Source: Rhodovastum atsumiense
GTDB taxonomy: Bacteria > Pseudomonadota > Alphaproteobacteria > Acetobacterales > Acetobacteraceae
DNA length: 64,000 nucleotides
Assembly (NCBI RefSeq): GCF_937425535.1
Contig: NZ_OW485601.1
Span: 2,010,501 to 2,074,500, forward strand
Direction: 5' to 3'
The number at the start of each line of letters is the position of its first letter. The stretch's first letter is position 1. Under the pieces are notes generated by a model, which saw only the letters and a program-made list of their open reading frames with translations, made no database searches and had not been told where the DNA came from. The position numbers were made by a program, and so were the translations under genes. Below, one piece after another: positions 27,944 to 34,935 of this stretch.

Positions 27944-28648
27944 TGTTCCGCCGCGCAGCTCGGCATAGCCTGTGGCATAGGCATCGCTCAGTCTGGTCAT
28001 CACCGCTTCGCGTGGCAGTCCGGCCGGCAACGGCGGCATGATGGCGAGGCGGATCGTGCCGGGCCGCTTGAGAAAGGCCCGGCGCCCCCAGTAATGACCG
28101 GAATCCGTCACCACCGGGATGACCGGCAGGCCGGTGCGCGCCGCCACGGCGGCGACGCCAGGCTGCAGTTTCGCCCGCACCCCGGGGGCCACGCGGGTAC
28201 CTTCCGGGAAGATCACAATCCGCTGCCCGGCCGCCGTGGCCCGTTCAGCCCGGCGCATCACGTCCCGCAGCGCGGTCGCCCCGGCCCGCCGGTCCACCGG
28301 GATCATGCCCGCCCGCAGCAGCAGAGCCCCGAACAGCGGGATAAGAGTGAGCTCCCGCTTGAGGACATAGACGAACTCCGGCACCAGCAGCACCCAGACG
28401 ATCGCGTCGAAAGCGGATTGGTGCATTGGCGCAATAACAACAGGGCCGGAGGCGAGATGTTCGCGTCCGCTGACCTCCCAGTCGATGCCGCAGATGCGGC
28501 GCAGGCCACCCAGCACCAGCCGCGCCCAGAGCCGCGCGGCGTCACGGGCCCGCCCCGGATCACGACCGAACAGGCCGTACCAGAGGCAGATGACCGTGGT
28601 GAGACCATAGAACCAGATATTGAAGACCAGGGACCGGAGCAGGATCAT
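27863..28648 (-). CDS. plsC: 1-acyl-sn-glycerol-3-phosphate acyltransferase
   Basis: 261 residues. Adds the second acyl chain to lysophosphatidate in phospholipid synthesis at the inner membrane. N-terminal membrane helix, catalytic HQSAFD (HX4D), GMIPVDRR and FPEGTR. The C-terminus extends about 25 residues past the usual end with two PVD repeats (TPVDKFG, KPVDNS) encoded by the DnaA-box-like sequence. ATG 28648 overlaps the upstream ydcF-like stop (ATGA). Confidence 0.93.
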   Translation of the reverse strand: MILLRSLVFNIWFYGLTTVICLWYGLFGRDPGRARDAARLWARLVLGGLRRICGIDWEVSGREHLASGPVVIAPMHQSAFDAIVWVLLVPEFVYVLKRELTLIPLFGALLLRAGMIPVDRRAGATALRDVMRRAERATAAGQRIVIFPEGTRVAPGVRAKLQPGVAAVAARTGLPVIPVVTDSGHYWGRRAFLKRPGTIRLAIMPPLPAGLPREAVMTRLSDAYATGYAELRGGTPVDKFGNGGKPVDNSVGFAGSFRIKN

Positions 28649-29325
28649 CCGCCGTGTTTCTCCTCGCGTGCCGGCGGATGCGCATCGCTGCGGGAGGCCA
28701 GCGCCGACAGCCCCACCTCCGCCGCCAACCATTTCGTGTATTCGCTCGCCAGCAGGCGCAGGGCCCCCGCCCCCTGCTGGCGCAGAGCCTGCGGGACCAC
28801 GGGAACAGGATGCAGCGTGGCCTCCGGCAGGGCGCGCGACAATTCGGCGAGCGCGCGTGGCATGTGATAGGCCGCGGTGACCACGATGACCGAGCGGATG
28901 GCGTTGGCATGCGCCCATTCCGCGGTCTCGACCGCGTTGCCGCGGGTGGAGGCGGCGTTGCGTCCCAGGGTCACGCGCTCGCCCAGGCCCGGATCGACCC
29001 CGGCACGATGCGCCAGCGCCGCGAAGTCGGTGGTCCCGCCAACCCCCGAGATCAGCAGCAGCCGGGCACGATCCCCGGCGAGCAGCCGCAGCGCCGTCTC
29101 GACCCGCTCGGACCCGCCGGTCAGCGCGACGATGCCGTCCGCCTGCGGCGGTGGCGCGGCGGTGGCGGTCCAGGCGACCTGAACGAACCAGGCGAAGCCG
29201 GCCAGCCAGAGCCCGGCGAGCGCGACCAGCCCGCCCAGCAACAGGCAGATCCCGCGCACCCAGCGCGCCATGCGCCGGGAGGCAAGCAAGGCTCCTGCCG
29301 GCATCATCGCGGATCCGCTCGCCAT
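28645..29325 (-). CDS. YdcF/ElyC-like DUF218 domain protein
   Basis: 226 residues. One N-terminal membrane helix (about 25-48), then a DUF218 fold: ADGIVALTGGSERVETAL, LLLISGVGG, the NAASTRGNAVETAEW active-site-like motif and VVTAAYHMPRA. Members (SanA, ElyC, YdcF) act in envelope integrity or lipid-carrier metabolism; exact reaction unknown. In an ftsE-ftsX-ydcF-plsC gene string. Confidence 0.88.
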   Translation of the reverse strand: MASGSAMMPAGALLASRRMARWVRGICLLLGGLVALAGLWLAGFAWFVQVAWTATAAPPPQADGIVALTGGSERVETALRLLAGDRARLLLISGVGGTTDFAALAHRAGVDPGLGERVTLGRNAASTRGNAVETAEWAHANAIRSVIVVTAAYHMPRALAELSRALPEATLHPVPVVPQALRQQGAGALRLLASEYTKWLAAEVGLSALASRSDAHPPAREEKHGG

Positions 29326-29359
29326 GGCGCGCCCAACCGGCGTTGCAGGGGCGTCACGA

Positions 29360-30286
29360 TCATGGCAGCCGCCGCAACCAGCGGCGCACGGTGGCCTGGG
29401 CCGTCACCGCACCGATCGCCGCGGCGGCGCAGGGCAAGGCAGGCAGGGCCGCCCATAGCGGCGCCGGCAACGCCGCCAGCAGGCCGATGGCGAGCGGTTC
29501 GGCCTGGGAGGCCCGCGCGAAAGCAAAGGGCGCCGCGAACTGCGCCAGCAGCAGCAGCACAGGCAAGGCCGCCAGCGCCCCCACCACCCCGCCGAAGGCC
29601 GCAAGCAGGGTGATGCGGCGGGAGAAACGCCCGGCGATATAGCCATCGGAGGCGCCGAGGCGATGCACCAGTTCGATCGCCTCGCGGCGGGCGGCGAGGC
29701 CGGCCCGGGTGGCAACCGCGACCACCGCCGCCGCCACCGCCGCCACCACGCCCAGCGCCAGCCAGGCACAGGCCTGCAGGCTGTGCGCCAGCACGGCCAG
29801 GCGCTGCACCCACTCGCCATGCCCCTCGGCGAGGGTTCCCGGCACGGCAGTCGCGAGCCGTGCCGCGATGTCGGCGACCTCGGCCGGCGCATCGGGCGCA
29901 AGGCGCACCTCGATCACGGCGGGCAAGGGCAGGGCGATCTCCTCGGCGGCGTCGCCGAGCCAGGGCCGCAGCAGATCCGCAAGCTCCCCCTCGGAAAGGG
30001 CCCGCACGGAGGCGATCCCGGGCATCGCCTGCAGCGCGGCCAAAGCGCGATCGCGGCGGCTCTGCCCGGCCTCCATCGTTCCGGGATCGGGCACCTGTAC
30101 CGTCAGCGTCGACCCCGCTCCGGCCTGCCAGTGTCCGGCCAGGGCCCGCGCGCCGACCACGCCGGCCAGGGCCAGCGCCGCCAGGAAGGCCATGGCGGCG
30201 ACCAGCAAGGGCAGCATGCGGTCGCCCAGCGCGCGGCGCAGGCCGAGGTCGTCGAAATGCGCGGGTCGCAGATGGGTCCTAGCCAT
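29360..30286 (-). CDS. ftsX: Cell division protein FtsX
   Basis: 308 residues from ATG 30286. Four membrane helices (one near 28-48, three after about 180) and an extracytoplasmic domain between the first two. It couples FtsE ATP hydrolysis to periplasmic peptidoglycan hydrolase activation at the division site. Overlaps the ftsE end by 8 bases. Sequence is diverged, so the call rests mainly on topology and pairing with ftsE. Confidence 0.88.
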   Translation of the reverse strand: MARTHLRPAHFDDLGLRRALGDRMLPLLVAAMAFLAALALAGVVGARALAGHWQAGAGSTLTVQVPDPGTMEAGQSRRDRALAALQAMPGIASVRALSEGELADLLRPWLGDAAEEIALPLPAVIEVRLAPDAPAEVADIAARLATAVPGTLAEGHGEWVQRLAVLAHSLQACAWLALGVVAAVAAAVVAVATRAGLAARREAIELVHRLGASDGYIAGRFSRRITLLAAFGGVVGALAALPVLLLLAQFAAPFAFARASQAEPLAIGLLAALPAPLWAALPALPCAAAAIGAVTAQATVRRWLRRLP

Positions 30287-30956
30287 CGCCGACCAACCGC
30301 CCGCGTTCCAGCCGCAACGACGGTCCCGGATGCCGCGCCACCAACCCGTCGTTGTGGGTGGCGATGACGACGGTCGTGCCAAGCCGGTTGAGCCGCTTGA
30401 GCAACACGATCAGACGCTCGGCCTGGACCTCGTCGAGATTGCCGGTGGGCTCGTCGGCGAGCAGCAAGGCCGGGCGCGGCACTACGGCGCGGGCCAGCGC
30501 CACGCGTTGCTGCTCGCCGCCGGACAGCTCGGAGGGGAACACGCCGGCCTTTCCCTCCAGCCCGACCCAGCGCAGCATCTCGAGCACATCGGCCCGGATC
30601 TGGCCTTCCGGCCGGCCGGCGATGCGCAGCGGCAGCGCCACGTTGTCGTAGGCCGAGAGATGGGCGAGCAGGCGGAAATCCTGGAACACCATGCCGATGC
30701 GCCGACGCAGCCGCGGCAACTGGCGCCGCCCGGCGAGGCCTACATCGGTACCGAGCACCACCAGGCGACCCCGACTCGGCCGCATGGCGAGGTGAAGCAG
30801 GTGCAGCAGGCTGGACTTGCCGGCCCCGGAGGGACCGAGCAGCCACCGGAAGCCGCCTTCAGGAATTGTGAAGGTCAGTCCACGCAGGACCTCCGGGGCG
30901 GAGCGCCCGCCACTCGCCCCGCCATACTGCAGACCAACCTCATCGAGGGACACCAT
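30279..30956 (-). CDS. ftsE: Cell division ATP-binding protein FtsE
   Basis: 225 residues. Walker A GPSGAGKSS, Q-loop VFQDFRLL, signature LSGGEQQR, Walker B LLLADEPTGNLD and switch ATHN. The Q-loop and signature are FtsE-like. Starts at ATG 30956 (MVSLDEVG); upstream open frame has no features. Divergent from the zinc-ribbon gene, with 116 bases between. Confidence 0.92.
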   Translation of the reverse strand: MVSLDEVGLQYGGASGGRSAPEVLRGLTFTIPEGGFRWLLGPSGAGKSSLLHLLHLAMRPSRGRLVVLGTDVGLAGRRQLPRLRRRIGMVFQDFRLLAHLSAYDNVALPLRIAGRPEGQIRADVLEMLRWVGLEGKAGVFPSELSGGEQQRVALARAVVPRPALLLADEPTGNLDEVQAERLIVLLKRLNRLGTTVVIATHNDGLVARHPGPSLRLERGRLVGDG

Positions 30957-31072
30957 GCCGGTGTTCTGCCATCGAATCCCATCGTGCCGGAAGGTCGCTC
31001 CGCACGACCGCCAGCCGTTGCAAGGCCGGTGTTCTTCTCCCAGTATCCCGCCCGATCCGAGAGTGTCGTTGC

Positions 31073-31501
31073 ATGCATCTCGCCTGTCCGTCCTGCCATG
31101 CCACCTATGATGTCCCCGACACATTGCTGGGGACCCCGCCGCGACCGGTCCGGTGTGCCCGTTGCGCAACAGTGTTCACGCCGCCAGAACCGGCGCCTCC
31201 CCCCTCCTCCCCGGCCGACGCCCCCCCTGCTCCGCCCCCCTCGCCCGTCAGCAGGCCAGAACCAAGGCTGACGGCAAAGGTGCGGCCCGTGCCCCTCAGC
31301 GTCCTGCCGGAAGAGCTGGAAATGCCCCCCGCCCCCCCTTCGGCCGGCGCCCCGCTGGCAGCCGCGGCGGCGGCGTGGGTGCTAAGCCTGGCTCTGCTGG
31401 GTGGGGCGGGATATGCCGCGTGGCACTGGCGCGAGGAGATCATGGCGGCATGGCCGCCGAGCCAGCGCGCCTACGCCCTGTTCAATGCCCTGACCCGCTG
31501 A
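31073..31501 (+). CDS. MJ0042-type zinc-ribbon protein with one membrane helix
   Basis: 142 residues. N-terminal zinc ribbon C-x2-C ... C-x2-C (CPSC at 5-8, CARC at 28-31) of the MJ0042 type, a long Pro-rich linker (about 36-90) and one membrane helix (about 98-118) near the C-terminus. Such proteins are common next to ftsEX in alphaproteobacteria; role unknown, possibly a regulator or scaffold. Confidence 0.85.
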   Translation: MHLACPSCHATYDVPDTLLGTPPRPVRCARCATVFTPPEPAPPPSSPADAPPAPPPSPVSRPEPRLTAKVRPVPLSVLPEELEMPPAPPSAGAPLAAAAAAWVLSLALLGGAGYAAWHWREEIMAAWPPSQRAYALFNALTR

Positions 31502-32082
31502 GCCCTGAGCCGCTGAAACCCCGCCTGCCGCCCGGCCTGAACGACCCCGCAACCGGGCTGTCCGGAACACGGCCCGGCCCACGGCCCGGCCATTGCGCGC
31601 GGCCAGATACGTCCCGGGCCCATTTCCGGAAATCACGACATTCCGAGAATCCGCCAGCACAAATCCGCCCAATCATCTCGATTATTTATTGAATTGCGCG
31701 GGACAAACCACCCCATCATGCGATGGGACATTCATGCGCCGGAATATCAATTACGACTTCCGTAAAAGAACGGTCGATTAATAAATTACTTCCAGCACAG
31801 CCTGGCGCGGCACCGCACTCACCACCCATTTTTGCAAAATGTTAAATTCTCCCTGAAACTGATTACCTCTCATGAATTGTGCGCAGCAGTTAAAAATTGA
31901 GTCAAATTGATGGCTTGACAGCCATCATAGACACTGCCGTGGATATTTTGATTCCATGCCCCTATCCCATTTCAGAACTTCGTTACATGTATATTCAAGA
32001 ATACCATCGCTCTCCCTTTATGGCCGCATATGCATTATGACACACGGGGCGGAATATTTATCAGGGTTTCGGAAAGTTCAAA
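31502..32082. other. A+T-rich leader region before the regulator gene
   Basis: About 580 bases without a convincing gene, visibly much richer in A and T from about 31620 on than anything around it. It has a TTGACA at 31915-31920 with a weak GGATAT 20 bases downstream. A 62-codon frame at 31593 has no ribosome-binding site or recognisable composition and is not called. The base composition suggests transferred DNA or a silencer/promoter region for the LuxR-type gene. Confidence 0.6.
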
Positions 32083-32850
32083 ATGGCACCTGATGGGAAC
32101 GAACCAAATGACTTCGATGATACCGACGAAGTCGATCTGGAACTAATCCCGAATGGGGATAACCCTGCAGAGGAAATGTCCATCACTGATTGTGCAAGAG
32201 TATTCGTGATCAGTGATATTCGACTATTACAGGAAAGCGTTGTTGTCGGCCTGTCGCATAGCGACAATATGAACGTGATCGGTTGGGCGGACAGCACCGA
32301 GGGGCCGGCGCGGGTCGCGACGGAGCGGCCCGACGTGGTCCTGCTCGATGCCGGCGCCAGCAACGGCTTCACCCTGCCGCCCCTGCTACGCCGGCTGGTT
32401 CCCGGCCTGTGCGTGGTCGTCTTCGGCGTTGCCAGCAACGAAGCCGACATCATGGCCTGGGCCGAGGCCGGCGCGAGCGGCTATGTGGCACGGAACGGGT
32501 CGGGCAGCGACCTGATCGCAGCGGTGAAAGCCGCGCTGCGCGGGGAAATAAGCTGCTCTGCCCGTGTCACCGGCCGCCTGTTCGCGCGCATCGCCGAGTT
32601 GTCGGAGCGGCGCTACCCGAACGAGACAGCCGAGTTGCTCACCACGCGGGAGCGCCAGGTCATGAGCCTGGTCGAACAGGGACTCTCCAACAAGGAAATC
32701 GCCCGGGAACTCGGGATCGGCCCTGCGACCGTCAAGAACCACATCCATCGCATCCTGCGGAAGTTGCGGGCCCGCGGACGCGGCGAGGCAGCGGCGCGGC
32801 TGCGCCGCCATGGCGAGGCGCTCAGCCATTCCATGTGCAACGGAAACTGA
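32083..32850 (+). CDS. Orphan NarL/FixJ-type response regulator
   Basis: 255 residues with GGAAAG 7 bases before ATG 32083. An acidic N-terminal 35-residue extension precedes a receiver-like domain (about 38-155; acceptor-type Asp in VVLLDAG, D89) and a LuxR helix-turn-helix (LTTRERQVMSLVEQGLSNKE, about 187-229). The acidic pair is reduced to one Asp (VISD) and the conserved receiver Lys appears as Arg (GYVARN), so phosphorylation is doubtful. No sensor kinase is adjacent. It precedes the peptide-export genes and is their likely regulator (inference). Confidence 0.85.
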   Translation: MAPDGNEPNDFDDTDEVDLELIPNGDNPAEEMSITDCARVFVISDIRLLQESVVVGLSHSDNMNVIGWADSTEGPARVATERPDVVLLDAGASNGFTLPPLLRRLVPGLCVVVFGVASNEADIMAWAEAGASGYVARNGSGSDLIAAVKAALRGEISCSARVTGRLFARIAELSERRYPNETAELLTTRERQVMSLVEQGLSNKEIARELGIGPATVKNHIHRILRKLRARGRGEAAARLRRHGEALSHSMCNGN

Positions 32851-33045
32851 CGAACCGGTCCGGGGCAGGCCGATCCATGGCGCGACCGCAGCCGCCCCGG
32901 AAGGTGGCCCGGTCCTGCGGCGTCATGGACGGCCGACCCTCCCGCGCGGGGCAGCCGTCCAGCCGCGAGGGCAATGGCCCGGCAAAGTCGTCGCCTTGGG
33001 GTTTCAGACGTGCCAGCCGGCAAACTCCTGTGTTCCGCGGGGCCT

Positions 33046-33081
33046 GGTACCTGCCCCCTCATGATCAAGGGTACCGGTACC
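33046..33081. promoter_or_regulatory. Clustered GGTACC palindromes upstream of peptide gene
   Basis: GGTACC occurs at 33046-33051 and twice in tandem at 33070-33081 (GGTACCGGTACC, itself a perfect palindrome), about 185 bases before the peptide start. Tandem dyads between a regulator gene and its presumed target are operator-like. The rest of the 414-base gap 32851-33264 shows no gene. Confidence 0.35.
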
Positions 33082-33264
33082 TTGTACGCTTCGGACTAAT
33101 GGCCTTCGCCGACCCTCTCTGCCAACGTCGCGGTGGACCTGGCGGCATGGGTCAAGATCCCGCCGCCTCAGGTTCCAGAGTGCCGGCCTTCAGCGCCCAC
33201 AAAACGCCGAAGCGCAGGCCTCCGAACACCTTCCCCACGATACGCAGGAAGAGGAACAAAGAGA

Positions 33265-33495
33265 ATGCAGCACCAACTTCTCGAACTCAGTGGAACCGAG
33301 CTGGATCTCGTCGGCGCCGGTCACGGCTCCTACGGCTTCAATGAACATTGGCATGCCTCGCGCCGCTGGCGTCACCACGGCCATCGCCATAACTGGGGCC
33401 ACAAGAAGGATGCCTCGAAGCCCGTGTCCACCCCGACCAGCACCAATACCGCCACCGTCAATGTCGAGGTGAACGTCAGCATCAACCAATCGTAA
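33265..33495 (+). CDS. His-rich secreted peptide precursor with double-glycine-type leader
   Basis: 76 residues; GAGGAA lies about 8 bases before ATG 33265. The first 19 residues fit a class II bacteriocin-type leader in register: Leu -12, Ser -11, Glu -8, Leu -7, Val -4, Ala -2, Gly -1 (LSGTELDLVGAG). The predicted 57-residue product has eight histidines, three tryptophans and four arginines between residues 20 and 46, then a Ser/Thr linker and alternating NTATVNVEVNVSINQS. No cysteine is present. The HlyD and C39 exporter genes follow on the same strand. Product could be a bacteriocin, metal-binding peptide or signal; no known family recognised. Confidence 0.72.
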   Translation: MQHQLLELSGTELDLVGAGHGSYGFNEHWHASRRWRHHGHRHNWGHKKDASKPVSTPTSTNTATVNVEVNVSINQS

Positions 33496-33568
33496 ACAGC
33501 GCCTGATCATCGCCGGGAAGAGCCCTGCCAGGATCCGCAGCACCGGTCCCGGCCGGGCATCTTCCCTC

Positions 33569-33599
33569 CCCCTTCCCGGCGCCCTGCGCGGGGAAGGGG
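33569..33599. terminator. Hairpin between peptide gene and exporter genes
   Basis: CCCCTTCCC (33569-33577) pairs with GGGAAGGGG (33591-33599), a perfect 9-base-pair stem with a 13-base loop, just before the HlyD start. No T-run follows. It could attenuate read-through or protect the peptide transcript, giving more precursor than exporter. Confidence 0.45.
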
Positions 33600-33612
33600 C
33601 GATGTCGCGCCG

Positions 33613-34935
33613 ATGCGGCGGGCGCGGGCCGAAGATCCGACCAAGCTTCCTCTCGACCGGAGACCCGCGTTGGCAGTTCCGCGCACCCTGTTCCGCCAGG
33701 AAGCCATCGAATTCCAGCAGCATCATCGCCAGTGGGGCGAAATCGCGCTGCTGCAACCGCTGTCGATGCGCATCACGGTCTGGTTCGTCACCGTCGTGGT
33801 CGCCGCCATCGTCGTCTTCCTCAGCCAGGCGCCCTATACGCGCAAGGAAACGGTGTCCGGCTACCTGATGCCGACCGCCGGCACCGCGCGGATCTACGCG
33901 CAGCAGCCCGGCGTGATCAGCACCGTCTTCGTCGAGGAAGGCCAGGACGTCGTCGACGGGCAACCGCTGCTGAGCATCACCACCCCCCAGGTCTCAACCG
34001 ACGGTGCAGACGTCAACGGCGAAATCCTCGACGCGCTGCTGCAGCAGCGCGACCGCCTCAACACCCGGATCAAGGCGGAGGCCAACCGCACCGCCGCCGA
34101 GGCCCGCCGGCTGCGAACCCTGATCCTGGGCCTGACCGACAGCGTGACGCATCTCGAAGCACAGATCGAACTGCAGCATGAGCGGATCACCCTGGCGCAG
34201 GCGCTGGTCGATCCCGCCGTCAAGCTCTACGAAAAGGGCTACATCTCCGGCCTCGACCTCAACAAGCGCAAGGAGGCGGTGCTCGAGCACAAGATCTCCC
34301 TCGACTCGCTGTCGCAGCAACTGGCCGAACGCCGCAACCAGCTGACCGAGCAGCAATCCGCCCTTGAGCAACTGCCGGTGACGGCGGCCGATCGCACCCA
34401 TGCCATGAATGTCGAGCTGTCCTCGCTGGAACAGCGCATCTTCGAGGTGAACGGCAAGCGCGCCTACATCATCCGCGCCCCGATCTCCGGCCGCGTTTCC
34501 GCCGTGCAGGCGACCGTCGGCGAACAGGCAGACCCGCGCCGCCAGCAGATGAGCATCGTTCCCGCCGGTGGCACGATGCAGGCGGAGCTGCTGGTGCCGA
34601 CACGGGCGATGGGCTTCGTGCGCCTCGGCCAGCGCGTGCGCATTCTCTATGAAGCCTTCCCGTACCAGAACTTCGGCACCTATGGCGGACACATCGTGCG
34701 GGTGTCGCGGACGGTGCTGACCGGCACCGACATGACCGGCCCGCTGACCCCCACCGAACCCGTCTACCGCGTCAGCGCCGCGCTCGACCGACCGGATGTC
34801 GAGGCCCATGGACAGCGACGATCCCTGCAACCCGACATGCTGCTGCGCGCCGACATCATCCTCGACCGGCGCTCGCTGATGGAGTGGCTGGTGAGCTCAT
34901 TGCTTGGAACAAGCCTGCGCGGGATGCAGCCGTGA
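33613..34935 (+). CDS. HlyD-family membrane fusion protein of peptide exporter
   Basis: 440 residues. A cytosolic N-terminus (about 50 residues, LFRQEAIEFQQ), one membrane helix (about 54-73), a biotinyl-lipoyl-like half motif (GVISTVFVEEGQDVVDGQPL), a long coiled coil (about 130-285), the second half motif (IRAPISGRVSAVQATVGEQ) and a beta-barrel end. It bridges the inner-membrane C39 transporter to the periplasm or an outer-membrane channel. No TolC-like gene is in the window. Start could be later; ATG 33613 gives the full N-terminus. Overlaps the ABC gene by GTGA. Confidence 0.92.
   Translation: MRRARAEDPTKLPLDRRPALAVPRTLFRQEAIEFQQHHRQWGEIALLQPLSMRITVWFVTVVVAAIVVFLSQAPYTRKETVSGYLMPTAGTARIYAQQPGVISTVFVEEGQDVVDGQPLLSITTPQVSTDGADVNGEILDALLQQRDRLNTRIKAEANRTAAEARRLRTLILGLTDSVTHLEAQIELQHERITLAQALVDPAVKLYEKGYISGLDLNKRKEAVLEHKISLDSLSQQLAERRNQLTEQQSALEQLPVTAADRTHAMNVELSSLEQRIFEVNGKRAYIIRAPISGRVSAVQATVGEQADPRRQQMSIVPAGGTMQAELLVPTRAMGFVRLGQRVRILYEAFPYQNFGTYGGHIVRVSRTVLTGTDMTGPLTPTEPVYRVSAALDRPDVEAHGQRRSLQPDMLLRADIILDRRSLMEWLVSSLLGTSLRGMQP

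Noticed and set aside
31593-31781. 62-codon plus-strand frame in the A+T-rich block
   Set aside because: No ribosome-binding site and no family resemblance; composition changes along its length.
33061-33099. 12-codon mini frame starting at the tandem GGTACC palindrome
   Set aside because: Could be a leader peptide, but it has no ribosome-binding site and no regulatory codon run.
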